64,000 nt of DNA, taken from NCBI RefSeq assembly GCF_030283205.1, contig NZ_JASNWF010000003.1, forward strand, positions 124,001 through 188,000, given 5' to 3'. Position 1 is the first letter of the stretch, and each line of letters starts with the position of its first letter. Of this stretch, positions 18,481 to 27,101 are shown in pieces. Below the pieces are notes generated by a model. The model was not told where the DNA came from, searched no databases, and saw nothing but the letters and a program-made list of their open reading frames with translations. Made by a program: the position numbers and the translations under genes. This stretch comes from Actinomadura opuntiae (lineage in GTDB: Bacteria; Actinomycetota; Actinomycetes; Streptosporangiales; Streptosporangiaceae).

Positions 18481-19314
18481 TCAGGACTTGGCGTAGTCCG
18501 GGTACCCGTAGCCGACGACCTCGGACTTGTCGCGGACCTTCTCCTTGACGGCGTTGTCCGTGTTGCCCTCGATCGTGGAGATCGTTCCGTTGCCGTTGTC
18601 CTTGACGACGAGGCCGACGTGGTCGATGTCGTCGATCCCGCCGCGGGACCCGTTCTGCCAGTCGAAGAACACGACCGCGCCCGGGCGGGCCTTCGTGCCC
18701 CACTTGCCCTTGTCCTTGAACCAGCTGGCGTGCTGGACGGTGTAGGCGTCCCAGCCCATGTTCCGCACGCCGGTCTGCGCGCTGAGCCAGGAGACGAACA
18801 TGTCGCACCACTCGGCGCCCTTGTAGTCGTGGACGCTGCCGCCGTCGCGCCGGGCGGTCACCGCGGCGTGCGAGGTGGAGGCGTACCAGTTCGCGTACTT
18901 GGTGAACCCGTTGCGCCCCTCCTCCACGCCGACCTGCGACTTCGCCAGCTTGATCACGGTGGACGCGGCGACCGCGCGGGAGGCGGACCGCGCCTCGCGG
19001 GCCGACCGCCCGGACTCGGCGCGCCCGGACTTCGCGTGCTCGGACCCGACGCGCTCGCCGACGGCCGCCGCCCCGGCGCGGCCGGCCACGGCGGCGGCCT
19101 GCGCGGGCGTCTCGGCGGACGCCGTGTCGCCGGTCAGGGGGTTGAAGATCGCGAGCCCGACCGCCCCGGCCATCACACCCGCCACGGCGACGCCCACGGC
19201 CCGGTCCTCGGGGCTCATGCGGGCGAGCGCGGCGCGGGGGGCGGCGCCGGTCGGGCGCAGCGCGCTCAGTCGGGGGGCGATGTTCTCGATTAGACGATCG
19301 AAACGACCGGTCAT
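18481..19314 (-). CDS. CHAP-domain cell-wall hydrolase, riboswitch controlled
   Basis: A 277-residue protein with a hydrophobic segment at about residues 40-58 (anchor or signal) and an Ala/Arg/Ser-rich linker. Its C-terminal CHAP domain carries the catalytic set C170 in GAEWCDMFVSW, H232 in DHVGLV, and N251 in EGNT. CHAP enzymes are amidases or endopeptidases of peptidoglycan. ATG 19314 has AAGGAG at good spacing, so the in-frame ATG at 19338 is rejected; it would also lie at the end of the riboswitch. The upstream RNA is a ydaO-type element, which in actinobacteria commonly controls wall hydrolases in response to c-di-AMP. Confidence 0.9.
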   Translation of the reverse strand: MTGRFDRLIENIAPRLSALRPTGAAPRAALARMSPEDRAVGVAVAGVMAGAVGLAIFNPLTGDTASAETPAQAAAVAGRAGAAAVGERVGSEHAKSGRAESGRSAREARSASRAVAASTVIKLAKSQVGVEEGRNGFTKYANWYASTSHAAVTARRDGGSVHDYKGAEWCDMFVSWLSAQTGVRNMGWDAYTVQHASWFKDKGKWGTKARPGAVVFFDWQNGSRGGIDDIDHVGLVVKDNGNGTISTIEGNTDNAVKEKVRDKSEVVGYGYPDYAKS

Positions 19315-19340
19315 GCAGGGAATCTCCTTGTCTCCCATGA

Positions 19341-19480
19341 CGCCTACCGGGTTAGCTGACGGATTCGGGCATGGAAGAGCCCTACGGCGGGTCCCGAAGG
19401 ACGCGCCGATTCACCCCTGGAACCTTGGGTCCCCGGCTCCGTCCGGTCGGGTGGACCTGGACGGACTCGGCCTCGCACCG
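19341..19480 (-). promoter_or_regulatory. c-di-AMP (ydaO/yuaA-type) riboswitch
   Basis: Read on the minus strand, the leader of the CHAP gene contains the landmarks of the ydaO class in order: GGGGACCCAAGGTTCC, then GGGGTGAATC, a variable hairpin with a TTCG loop (CGTCCTTCGGGACC region), GGGCTCTTCCATGCCC, and the near-invariant GTCAGCTAACCC followed by GTAGGCG. It ends 26 bases before the start codon and just before the ribosome-binding site. The 3' edge is clear; the 5' edge is estimated. The family binds c-di-AMP and usually lowers expression of wall hydrolases when the ligand is high. Confidence 0.88.
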
Positions 19481-19771
19481 CGCGACGCGGTGCCGGATAT
19501 TCGGATGTGTCTCAGCGACTGATCTCGAGGAGGGCGCGCATACAGGTGGCGCGCGTCGCGTGCGGATTCCGCTCCGCGACCCTCGGCCGCGCATGGAAGC
19601 GGCCGGCGTGCAACGCATGGAACGCGCTGCGTGATTCGGAAATGAAGGTACCAACGCTCAGCGGAAAAGCAAACCAGGCGCAAAAGGATCTTTTGCCTGC
19701 TCAGGACCCTTCCCCGGGGTCGCCGGCCGCCCTCGTCGGACCGGTCTTCGCGATCTTTGCCGGAGACACCG

Positions 19772-19795
19772 GAAGCCCTTATGGGAAAGGGCTTC
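19772..19795. terminator. Hairpin in the gap between the phosphatase and the CHAP gene
   Basis: GAAGCCCTT and AAGGGCTTC form a perfect 9-bp stem with a 6-base loop. It is about 170 bases beyond the phosphatase stop and about 300 before the riboswitch. It may end phosphatase transcripts. Apart from this hairpin and presumed promoter sequence, I see nothing in 19481-19964. Confidence 0.45.
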
Positions 19796-19964
19796 GCGAA
19801 TGCCGCGCACGCCTCGCGAAAGGTAAAATGATCAAATGGCGCCGGGCGCCCGCGCCCGCGCGGACGCGGCCCGGCGCGCGGCGCAGATCACACGAACCCC
19901 GCCGCGCCGGAACCGATGTGGCCTGCATCACCCCAGGTCGCCGGCCGGTCCGACCAGCGGATGA

Positions 19965-21857
19965 TCACTCCACGTGCAGGGCGAACATCGTGGTGTCGTC
20001 GGCCGCCCGGTCGTGCTCCATCCGCGCGAGCACCTCGTCCAGCGCCAGTTCCGGCCCGGCCGAGGACTCCCGCAGAATGCCGGTGAGGCGTGCGATCCGC
20101 TCGTCCAGATCCGCGTCGCGGCGTTCCACCAGGCCGTCGGTATAAAGAAAGATCAGGTCTCCCGGCAGCAGTTCCGTGGAGATCGTCGTGTACTCCCATT
20201 CCGGCAGCGCGCCGAGCAACGGGTCGCGATAGACCTCCAGCGGCGCGGCCCGCCCGTCCCGCACCAGGATCGGCGGCAGGTGCCCGGCGCACGTCCACTC
20301 CATCACGCGCCCCTCCGGCCGGAAATGGCCCACGATGGCGGTGCCCGTCGCCGGGGGGTCCATGCTGCCGACCAGCTCGTTCAGCCAGCCCACCAGCCGC
20401 CCTGCGGGCTCCCCCGTGCACGACAGGCCCAGCAGGCCGTTGCGGCTGCGCGCCATGGCCGCCGCGGCCGGCAGCCCGTGTCCCGCCGCGTCCCCGATCG
20501 CGAACAGCGCCCGGCCGTCCGGCATCGCGCGGGTCGCGAACCAGTCCCCGCCGATCCGCGCCGTGCTCTCGGCGGCCAGCGCCCGGATCGCCACCCGCAG
20601 CCCCGGCAGCGCCTCGACCTCCTCCTCGTCGGGCAGGATCGCCCGGCGCAGCGTCACCGCCACCTTGCGCTCCTGCGCCGTGCGCGCCTGCTGCTTGAGC
20701 ATCTGCCGGCGCGTCTCGGCCAGCGCCCGCTCCACCCCGCGCCGCCGGGTGATGTCCTGCGACACGATGTTGATCGACACCGGCAGCCCGGAGTCGTCCA
20801 GCACCGGCTCGGCGAACACCCACAGGTGCCGCGGCGCCCCGTCCTTGCCGATCACCCGGTGCTCGGCCTCCACGGGCTCGCGGCGGGAGAACATCGTCTG
20901 GACGGCCTCCTCGACCAGCGGCAGGTCGTCGTCGGCCACCACCTTCGGCAGGTCGTGCGGCGCGGGCGGCACCTCGTCCGGGCCCAGCCCGTAGTTGGCC
21001 AGCATCTGCGGCGTCCAGTCCGCCTGCCCGGTGACCAGGTCCCACTCGCCGAACCCGATCAGCGCGAGCCGCTCCACCCGCTCCAGCCGCCGCGCGCTGC
21101 GGTCCTCGCCGGAGTGGTACCGCCAGGTGATGCAGACGCCCGTCGGCACCTGGACGCACCGCACGCTCATCCTGGACGAGCGCGACAGCCCGCCCTGGAC
21201 GGTCGAGTACATGATCGAGTCGCGGTCCAGGGTCGTCCCGCCCTCCAGCACCGCCACGTACTCCTCGAAAAGCCCGCTGAGCGCCGCACCCGGATCCGTC
21301 CGCAGCAGCCGCAGGCCGGTCAGCTCCTCGGCGCCGCGTCCGAACAGGTCGCGCGCGGCCGGGTTGAGCTCGACGTACAGGAAGTCCTGAACCTCCCCGC
21401 CCGGGCCCCGCACCGGCACCAGGTGCGCCACCGAATCCAGCGTCCCGTCCAGCAGCGCCCGGGCCACCGGGTCCGCGGGCAGCCCCTCGACGAGCTCGGC
21501 GTCCCCGCCGGTGTCCTCGGCCGCCAGCCGGTGCAGCAGGTCCTCCGCCTCGGACACCACGCCCCGCTGGTCGGTGCCCTCCGCGCGGGGCGGCCGCCGC
21601 CCGGCCACCACCGCGCCCTCCGTCCCCACGCCCCCGCCCTGGACGACCATGACCGCCGCCTCCGGCAACTCCATCTCCAGGTCCCGGGCGAGCCAGATGA
21701 GGTGCTGCAGCGCCTCGCCGGCGGGCACTCCCAGCCGCCGGGCCAGCACCACCCGCGCCTCGGCGACGACCGCTCGGTCGTGCGCCGCCCCCCGCAGGCC
21801 CTCGAGGTCCGCCGCGTGCACTCCGGGCGGTCCCCACGTGCCGTCCGCTTCCGACAC
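19965..21857 (-). CDS. ANTAR-PAS-PAS-SpoIIE protein phosphatase
   Basis: A 630-residue signalling protein. Residues 15-70 fit an ANTAR domain (RAVVAEARVVLARRLGVP, then EALQHLIWLARDLEMEL), which in other proteins binds RNA. Two PAS-like domains follow (about 130-260 and 265-370, the second ending in VSQDITRRR), then a short coiled coil and a SpoIIE/PP2C phosphatase from about 400. The phosphatase keeps its metal residues in IGGDWFATR, AIGDAAGHG, FLYTDGLVER and ADDTTMF. Such enzymes dephosphorylate anti-sigma-factor antagonists. An ANTAR domain at the N-terminus is unusual. No anti-sigma gene is adjacent. Confidence 0.87.
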   Translation of the reverse strand: MSEADGTWGPPGVHAADLEGLRGAAHDRAVVAEARVVLARRLGVPAGEALQHLIWLARDLEMELPEAAVMVVQGGGVGTEGAVVAGRRPPRAEGTDQRGVVSEAEDLLHRLAAEDTGGDAELVEGLPADPVARALLDGTLDSVAHLVPVRGPGGEVQDFLYVELNPAARDLFGRGAEELTGLRLLRTDPGAALSGLFEEYVAVLEGGTTLDRDSIMYSTVQGGLSRSSRMSVRCVQVPTGVCITWRYHSGEDRSARRLERVERLALIGFGEWDLVTGQADWTPQMLANYGLGPDEVPPAPHDLPKVVADDDLPLVEEAVQTMFSRREPVEAEHRVIGKDGAPRHLWVFAEPVLDDSGLPVSINIVSQDITRRRGVERALAETRRQMLKQQARTAQERKVAVTLRRAILPDEEEVEALPGLRVAIRALAAESTARIGGDWFATRAMPDGRALFAIGDAAGHGLPAAAAMARSRNGLLGLSCTGEPAGRLVGWLNELVGSMDPPATGTAIVGHFRPEGRVMEWTCAGHLPPILVRDGRAAPLEVYRDPLLGALPEWEYTTISTELLPGDLIFLYTDGLVERRDADLDERIARLTGILRESSAGPELALDEVLARMEHDRAADDTTMFALHVE

Positions 21858-21992
21858 CCCAGTCCCCCATTCGGCGTTTCATGCCCTGGGAGAAAAAAGC
21901 TACATACGTCGGCGAAGGTCCGTTGGCCGCCATCTTCGTTAGCAGCCCGGATCTTTACGCGCCTTTTTCTTTTCGCCCCGATAAGACCGCTT

Positions 21993-22709
21993 TCACTGAC
22001 CGTCCGGGGACGAACCCATGGCCACCCCTGTGACCCCCATCACATGCCGCGCCAGCGCCGTCACGCGCCCCGCCGCCGCCTCGGCGGACGTACCCTCCGG
22101 ATGCAGCGTCAACACCGCGACGATCCTGCCGTCCACCAGCCCCGTCGTGTGCAGCGCGGGCCGCCCGAGCCCCAGCGCCTCCGGCGCGGGCCGCCGGTCC
22201 GGCACGTCCTCGAACCCCGACCACCCCTGCTTGACCGCCCACTCCCCCGCCACCCGCGGTAGCCCGAAGACCTGATCGAACCCGTCAGCCGCCCTGGGCG
22301 CCATCCTCCGCAACTCCCGCAGCACGAACCGCCCCTCCGGCACCCCCAACGCATACCGATAAACCCGCACGACGTCCGCGGCACTGATCCCCGTATAACC
22401 CCACCACCCAGCCATGTCCGCCGGCGGCGGCACCGTCTCCCGCAACCCGATCCGCCGCACCATCCGCTCAACGATCTCGGCCCGTCCACCGCGCTCCCAC
22501 ACCTCACTGGCCGCCGCGTCATCACTCACCCGCAACATCGCCTCGACCAGCCCGCGATCCCGCCCGACCACCACCCGGCCCCTCAGGAAGTCGAGCGCCA
22601 GCAGAACCTTCACCACCGAAGCCGCCCGGAACACCTCCGCGGCCCGCCGCTCCACGACCACCCGTCCCGCATCCAGATCAAAGACCACCCACGAGGCCCA
22701 CACGTCCAC
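21993..22709 (-). CDS. Serine hydrolase of the class A beta-lactamase fold
   Basis: About 238 residues with the three active-site motifs of the class A beta-lactamase/penicillin-binding fold in order: S-x-x-K as ASVVKVLLAL, SDD in RVSDDAAAS where SDN is typical, and K-x-G as VKQGWSGF. No clear signal peptide is present and the sequence is divergent, so it is more likely a housekeeping or orphan hydrolase than a resistance enzyme. GTG 22709 is preferred; a longer reading to GTG 22778 would abut the tRNA gene and run through its promoter. Confidence 0.72.
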   Translation of the reverse strand: MDVWASWVVFDLDAGRVVVERRAAEVFRAASVVKVLLALDFLRGRVVVGRDRGLVEAMLRVSDDAAASEVWERGGRAEIVERMVRRIGLRETVPPPADMAGWWGYTGISAADVVRVYRYALGVPEGRFVLRELRRMAPRAADGFDQVFGLPRVAGEWAVKQGWSGFEDVPDRRPAPEALGLGRPALHTTGLVDGRIVAVLTLHPEGTSAEAAAGRVTALARHVMGVTGVAMGSSPDGQ

Positions 22710-22778
22710 CGCCCCACAACCCGGTACGCACGACCCCCCGGACTGCGCTAGAGTAATCACGCCCGCTGCGACGGGCAC

Positions 22779-22852
22779 CGGGACGTAGCGCAGTTTGGCA
22801 GCGCACTTGACTGGGGGTCAAGGGGTCGTGGGTTCAAATCCCGCCGTCCCGA
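22779..22852 (+). tRNA. tRNA-Pro (anticodon GGG)
   Basis: A full cloverleaf can be folded: acceptor CGGGACG with CGTCCCG, D stem GCGC, anticodon stem CTTGA/TCAAG around the loop CTGGGGG giving anticodon GGG, and T arm with GGGTTCAAATCCC. The discriminator is A and CCA is not encoded. TAGAGT at 22750-22755 is a good -10 box about 24 bases upstream. The 3' half is a classic integrase target, and an integrase tail lies against it. Confidence 0.96.
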
Positions 22853-23114
22853 CAGAGAAAGGCCAGGTCAGAGGGGCTTCGGAGATCACTCCGGAGCCCT
22901 TTTTCGATCTTGAAGGTCGATGGGGAGCCAAAAGGGGAGCCACCGCTACCCGACCTACGCCGAACTTGCTCGGACCGAACACCGCGTCGACGACCTCCGC
23001 GCCCTTGGTGATCACCGGCCGGAGCTGGTGCCGGTAGACCTCCCCGGTGACCGCCGGGGAGGAGTGCCCGCACAGATCGGCGATCGCCTCGATGGACAGC
23101 CCGCCGTCACTCAT
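22818..23114 (-). pseudogene. int: Tyrosine site-specific integrase, C-terminal fragment
   Basis: About 98 residues remain of a phage/ICE-type tyrosine recombinase. The end of the catalytic domain is present: SDGGLSIEAIADLCGHSSPAV followed by the nucleophile in GEVYRHQLRPV and then VDAVF. The Arg and Lys active-site residues and the whole N-terminal arm-binding domain are lost. The reading frame ends inside the tRNA, on the opposite strand, as usual for integrases beside a tRNA attachment site. At 23115-23120 the sequence changes abruptly into a truncated GntR gene. Confidence 0.82.
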
Positions 23115-23119
23115 GATCC

Positions 23120-23686
23120 GGCATCAGCACCACGCCGTTGCGCGAGGCGCTGCGCCGGCTCAAGAGCGACGGGCTGGTCGAACTCGACGCGCACCGCGAC
23201 GCCCGTGTGACGCCGTTGACCGCCGAGGAGGCGCGGGACCTGCTGGAGATCCGCAGGTCACTGGATCCGCTGGCCGCGGCGCTGGCCGCCGAGCGGCGCA
23301 CCAAGGAAGACATCCGCGAGCTGCGCACCGCCATCGAGGGCTTGGAGCCGCTGCCCGGGAGCCCGTCGATCGACCAGCTGGTGGCCCACCGCCGCTTCCA
23401 CCGCGCGATCTATCTGGCCTCCCACAACGACCTGCTCATCGAGACACTCGAGGGGCTCTGGGACAAGGCCGACCGGTACCGCATGCTGGCGCTGAAGGTC
23501 GACAGGGGGCAGGCGGCACGCGACAAGAAGGCGGCCGAGCACCAGCAGCTGCTCGACTGCCTCGTCGCCGGGGACGTCGAGGGCGCGGCCGCGGTGATGC
23601 GCGGCCACATCGACACCAGCCTCGGCGCCCAGGCCGCGTGGCGGCTGCGCAAGCCGTCCGACGAGACCCCCGGCGCCCCGGCCTGA
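23120..23686 (+). pseudogene. GntR/FadR-family regulator lacking its N-terminus
   Basis: The frame begins within the recognition helix of a GntR winged helix, GISTTPLREALRRLKSDGLVEL, and continues through an FCD ligand domain (LEIRRSLDPLAAALA, HRRFHRAIYLASHN, EHQQLLDCLVAGD with the usual His residues). The first 35-45 residues are absent and an in-frame stop lies at 23114-23116, so there is no normal start. It was probably the regulator of the MFS and RraA-like genes that follow at 10- and 20-base spacing. Confidence 0.82.
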
Positions 23687-23696
23687 CGACCGGCCG

Positions 23697-24869
23697 ATGG
23701 TCTCCCCGCCCGCCCGCCTGACCTGGATCCTGCTCGCGCATTCGGTGGTCACCCAGCTGATCACCTTCGTGCTGCGGCCCACCATGTCCTACCGGGCGCT
23801 CGAACTCGGTGTCCCCTCGGCCGGGCTCGGCGCGCTGGCGGCCAGCTTCGCCTTCGCGCCGCTGCTTCTCGCGCTCCCCGCCGGACACCTCGTCGACCGC
23901 GTCGGCGAGCGGCGGGTCATGGTGTTCGGGGCGCTGTGCATGACCGCCTCGAGCCTGGCGTTCGTAGCGCTGGGCGGGCACGTCGCCGGTCTGCTGTGCG
24001 GCAGCGTGCTGCTGGGCATCGGGCATCTCGGCTGCGTCGTCGGCCAGCAGGCCTTGGTCGCCAACGCCTCCAGCCGCGCCGCCTACGACACCGCCTTCGG
24101 CCGCTACACCTTCGCCGCGTCGCTCGGCCAAGCCGTCGGCCCCGCCCTGATCCTGCTCTTCGGCGGCGGCAGCAGGATCCCCCACACCGGCTTGATCTTC
24201 GCGTCCTCCCTGGCGGGAGCGGCCCTGCTGGTCGCTCTGTCGGCGGCGCTGCCGGCCGGGTCACGGCCCGGCCCCGCCGCGGCCCGGCACGTCGAAGGCG
24301 TCACCGGGCTGCTGCGGCTGCCAGGACTGCTCCGTGCCCTGACCACCAGCTGCATCGTCCTGTCCGCGGTCGACATCACCCTGGCCTACCTGCCCGCCCT
24401 CGGCACGGAACGCGACCTGACGTCCGGCACGGTCGGGCTCCTGCTGACCGTCCGCGGCTCCGCGTCGATGATCTCCCGCTTCCTCCTCGGACGCCTCGCG
24501 GCCCGCATGGGGAGACGACGCCTCCTGGTCACCAGCACCCTCGGCGCCGGCGCCGCCATCGCCTTAATGCCGGTCGACCTGCCGCTGTGGACGCTGGTCA
24601 CGCTCCTGGTCCTCGCCGGTCTCGGGCTCGGCGTCGGTCAACCGCTGACCATGTCCTGGCTCGCCGAGGCCGCACCTCCCGGACTGCGCGGCCGTGCCAT
24701 GTCTCTCCGTCTGGTCGGCAACCGGACGGGCCAGATCGTCCTGCCCAGCGCGGCGGGTCTGCTGGCAGCGGGCCTGGGTGCCGCCGGCGTGCTCTACGCC
24801 ACCGGCCTCACGCTCGGCTGGGCCGCCTTCTCCGCTCGCAACCTTCCCATCGACTCCGCCTCATCCTGA
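23697..24869 (+). CDS. MFS transporter (DHA1-like)
   Basis: A 390-residue, 12-helix major facilitator protein. The motif-A loop between helices 2 and 3 reads [13 protein letters not shown], and the equivalent in the second half is [13 protein letters not shown]. The start is ATG 23697, 10 bases after the truncated GntR gene. It is followed after 20 bases by an RraA-like gene. The substrate may be a carboxylic acid, given the FCD-type regulator and possible aldolase neighbour, but that is a guess. Confidence 0.87.
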   Translation: MVSPPARLTWILLAHSVVTQLITFVLRPTMSYRALELGVPSAGLGALAASFAFAPLLLALPAGHLVDRVGERRVMVFGALCMTASSLAFVALGGHVAGLLCGSVLLGIGHLGCVVGQQALVANASSRAAYDTAFGRYTFAASLGQAVGPALILLFGGGSRIPHTGLIFASSLAGAALLVALSAALPAGSRPGPAAARHVEGVTGLLRLPGLLRALTTSCIVLSAVDITLAYLPALGTERDLTSGTVGLLLTVRGSASMISRFLLGRLAARMGRRRLLVTSTLGAGAAIALMPVDLPLWTLVTLLVLAGLGLGVGQPLTMSWLAEAAPPGLRGRAMSLRLVGNRTGQIVLPSAAGLLAAGLGAAGVLYATGLTLGWAAFSARNLPIDSASS

Positions 24870-24889
24870 CCCCACCGAGGAGCACCACG

Positions 24890-25348
24890 ATGCACACCCC
24901 CACCGCGGACCTCTATGACCAATACGGGGACGACCTGGCATCGTGCAGTCTCCAGTTCCGGCAATACGGTGCCCGAACCGCATTCCAAGGCACCGTCACC
25001 ACCGTCCGCTGCCACGAGGACAACGTCATTCTCAAAAGCGTGCTCGGCGAGCCCGGCACCGAACGCGTCCTGGTCGTCGACGGCGGCGGCTCCCTCGATG
25101 CCGCCCTGATGGGCGACATGATCGCCACACTCGCCGCCGGAAACGGCTGGGCCGGCGTCATCATCAACGGCGCCGTACGTGACACCGCCGTCCTCGACAC
25201 GATCGACCTCGGCATCAAGGCGCTGGGAAGCAACCCCAGAAAGAGCACCAAGAACGGCGACGTTTCCGTCACCTTCGGCGGCGTCACCTTCCACCCCGGC
25301 GCCACGCTCTACAGCGACGACGACGGCATCCTGGTCAGCCGACCATGA
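24890..25348 (+). CDS. RraA-family protein (possible 4-hydroxy-4-methyl-2-oxoglutarate aldolase)
   Basis: A 152-residue RraA-fold protein. It has the full block [31 protein letters not shown] and [13 protein letters not shown], ending in [11 protein letters not shown] and DDDGILV. The G-D-x20-R-D spacing used by HMG/CHA-type aldolases to bind metal and pyruvate is intact, so aldolase activity is possible. Many actinobacterial members are named only ribonuclease activity regulator by similarity. GAGGAG gives a clear start. Confidence 0.85.
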   Translation: MHTPTADLYDQYGDDLASCSLQFRQYGARTAFQGTVTTVRCHEDNVILKSVLGEPGTERVLVVDGGGSLDAALMGDMIATLAAGNGWAGVIINGAVRDTAVLDTIDLGIKALGSNPRKSTKNGDVSVTFGGVTFHPGATLYSDDDGILVSRP

Positions 25349-25439
25349 CATCCAGAACCCTGTACAACCGAAATGTGACGTCGATCCCCTAAACGCGCCC
25401 TTCGCCTCTCGGAGATAGGCACTGGCCACATCTGCGCCG

Positions 25440-25466
25440 CGCTGATCCGCGCCGCACAGATCAGCG
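25440..25466. terminator. Hairpin between convergent rraA-like and marR genes
   Basis: CGCTGATC and GATCAGCG form a perfect 8-bp stem around an 11-base loop in the gap between two convergent genes, a natural place for a shared terminator. Confidence 0.5.
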
Positions 25467-25528
25467 TCGCGCAGGGGGTGTGGCCGTCGGGGATAAGCCG
25501 ATTGCAGGCGGCTCGCCTCCATCTCGCG

Positions 25529-26026
25529 TCAGTCGAGTCGGCTCTCGTCAATCGAGGTCAGGCGATCGGCGGCGTCGGGGTCTGCTTCGCCGATGCGGTT
25601 AAGCAAGTGGCGCAGCAGGGAGTGGAGAGCTTCGAAGTCCTCCGGACTGGTCAGTTCGACCCACCGCTGTTCGATCCGGTCCCCTGCTCCGGCCGCCACC
25701 GGCTGGACCGCGCTTCCCCGCTCGGTGAGCATGATCAGCCGGGACCGGCCGTCGCGCGGATTGGGGCGGCGTTCCAGGTAGCCGGCCCGCTCGAGCTGGT
25801 CGACCGACTGCGCCATGGTCTGTTTGCGCACGCCGGCGCGAACGGCCAGGTCGCGGACTGCGATTCCCTCCGGCGGGACGAACGGGAAGACCTTCGCGTC
25901 CCCGGACCGGATGTCACCGAAGCCCGCCTCGGCCAGAGCCGCCTCGATGCCGACGGTGTACTCGCGGTGGAGCAGACGCAGGAGCAGCGACAGCCGCAAC
26001 CGCCTTGAAGAGAGGTCCCTCTGCAT
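25529..26026 (-). CDS. MarR-family regulator
   Basis: A 165-residue MarR-type winged-helix protein. The DNA-binding part reads VRDLAVRAGVRKQTMAQSVDQLERAGYLERRPNPRDGR. The dimerisation helices carry RRLRLSLLLRLLHREY at the N-terminus. The start ATG 26026 is 3 bases from the first of two identical-type palindromes in the divergent promoter region, so it should control itself and the haloalkane dehalogenase operon. Confidence 0.86.
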   Translation of the reverse strand: MQRDLSSRRLRLSLLLRLLHREYTVGIEAALAEAGFGDIRSGDAKVFPFVPPEGIAVRDLAVRAGVRKQTMAQSVDQLERAGYLERRPNPRDGRSRLIMLTERGSAVQPVAAGAGDRIEQRWVELTSPEDFEALHSLLRHLLNRIGEADPDAADRLTSIDESRLD

Positions 26027-26029
26027 ATT

Positions 26030-26043
26030 GACAGGCTCCTGTC
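26030..26043. promoter_or_regulatory. MarR operator 1
   Basis: GACAGGCTCCTGTC is a palindrome of two 6-bp arms around CT. It recurs 28 bp downstream, centre to centre, in a closely similar form. Confidence 0.7.
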
Positions 26044-26057
26044 TACTTTTTAAGTTG

Positions 26058-26071
26058 GTCAGGTACCTGTC
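26058..26071. promoter_or_regulatory. MarR operator 2
   Basis: GTCAGGTACCTGTC shares the pattern GnCAGGnnCCTGTC with operator 1. The two lie between divergent marR and dehalogenase genes, 31 bp before the dehalogenase ATG. Confidence 0.7.
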
Positions 26072-26101
26072 TAGTATGTCATTTCCCTGGGGAGCCCCGC
26101 C

Positions 26102-26983
26102 ATGCCCACCGCACATGCTCTGGACTCGACGATCTTCTACCGGGAGGCCGGCACAGGGCCGACCCCGACGGTCTTCCTGCACGGCAACCCCACGTCGTCG
26201 CATCTGTGGCGGCACATCCTGCCTGCCGTCGGGGCGGCCGGCCGGTGCCTGGCACCCGACCTGATCGGCATGGGCGAGTCCGGCAAGCCCGGCATCGCCT
26301 ACAGCTTCGACGACCACGCGCGGTACCTCGACGCCTGGTTCGACGCTCTCGAACTCGACCGGGTCGTGCTGGTCGGCCATGACTGGGGCGGCGCGCTCGC
26401 CTTCGACTGGGCCGCCCGCCATCCCGGACGGGTGGCCGGCATCGCGTTCACCGAGACGATCGTGAAACCGATGTCCTGGGACGAGTTCCCCGCCGGCGCC
26501 CGCCCGCTGTTCGAATCGATGCGGACGCCCGGGGTCGGCGAGGCGATGGTGCTGGAGGAGAACGCCTTCATCGAGCAGGCGCTGCCGCGTACCATCCCCG
26601 GTCTGAGCGAGGAGGACCTCGCGGTCTATGCCCGGCCCTACCCCAACCGGCGGAGCAGGGTGCCGCTGCTGCAATGGCCGCGGTCGATGCCGCTGGACGG
26701 CGAGCCCGCCGACGTCGTCGCGAGAATCGACGCCTACGACCAGTGGCTGGCCGACAGTGCGGACGTGCCCAAGCTCCTGCTCGCCTTCGAACCCGGCGAG
26801 AGCACGATGATGAGCGCGCAGATCATCGACTGGTGCGCGGCGCACATGTCCGCTCTGGAGATCGAGACGCACGGACCCGCCGGCCATCACACCCCCGAGG
26901 ACCAGCCCGAGGCCATCGCCTCCTCGCTCGTCGCCTGGCTGGACAAGCACGACCTGCTTTCCGGCGAGGAGGGCCGAGCGTGA
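26102..26983 (+). CDS. Haloalkane dehalogenase
   Basis: A 293-residue alpha/beta hydrolase matching the DhaA/LinB group. It has the halide-binding N29 in FLHGNPTSS, the nucleophile D94 followed by the second halide ligand W95 in GHDWGGALAFDW, a candidate catalytic acid E118, and H262 in GPAGHHTPEDQPE. The block CLAPDLIGMGESGKP is typical. The reaction replaces a carbon-bound halogen with OH. A strong GGGGAG site precedes ATG 26102. It is divergent from a MarR gene with two palindromes, so expression is probably induced by a substrate or phenolic ligand. The stop overlaps the start of a truncated oxidoreductase (TGATG). Confidence 0.9.
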   Translation: MPTAHALDSTIFYREAGTGPTPTVFLHGNPTSSHLWRHILPAVGAAGRCLAPDLIGMGESGKPGIAYSFDDHARYLDAWFDALELDRVVLVGHDWGGALAFDWAARHPGRVAGIAFTETIVKPMSWDEFPAGARPLFESMRTPGVGEAMVLEENAFIEQALPRTIPGLSEEDLAVYARPYPNRRSRVPLLQWPRSMPLDGEPADVVARIDAYDQWLADSADVPKLLLAFEPGESTMMSAQIIDWCAAHMSALEIETHGPAGHHTPEDQPEAIASSLVAWLDKHDLLSGEEGRA

Positions 26984-27093
26984 TGCGCGCGATCCGACAG
27001 CATGCGTTCGGTGGCCCGGAGGAACTCCGGCTGGAGGAGATGCCCGACCCCCGCCCGGCCGGTGACCAGGTGCGGATCCGCGCCATCGAGGAG
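26983..27093 (+). pseudogene. Quinone oxidoreductase, N-terminal fragment
   Basis: About 36 codons survive of a zinc-independent alcohol dehydrogenase/quinone oxidoreductase: MRAIRQHAFGGPEELRLEE, then PDPRPAGDQVRIR. The match then stops and the sequence runs straight into the ribosome-binding site of the secreted hydrolase. The start overlaps the dehalogenase stop, so a complete gene once followed in the operon and about 290 codons have been deleted. Confidence 0.78.
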
Positions 27094-27101
27094 GAAACAT
27101 C

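Noticed and set aside
25349..25528. Short frames in the gap between the RraA-like and MarR genes
   Set aside because: They are short, antisense to the gap hairpin, and show no similarity; treated as terminator region.
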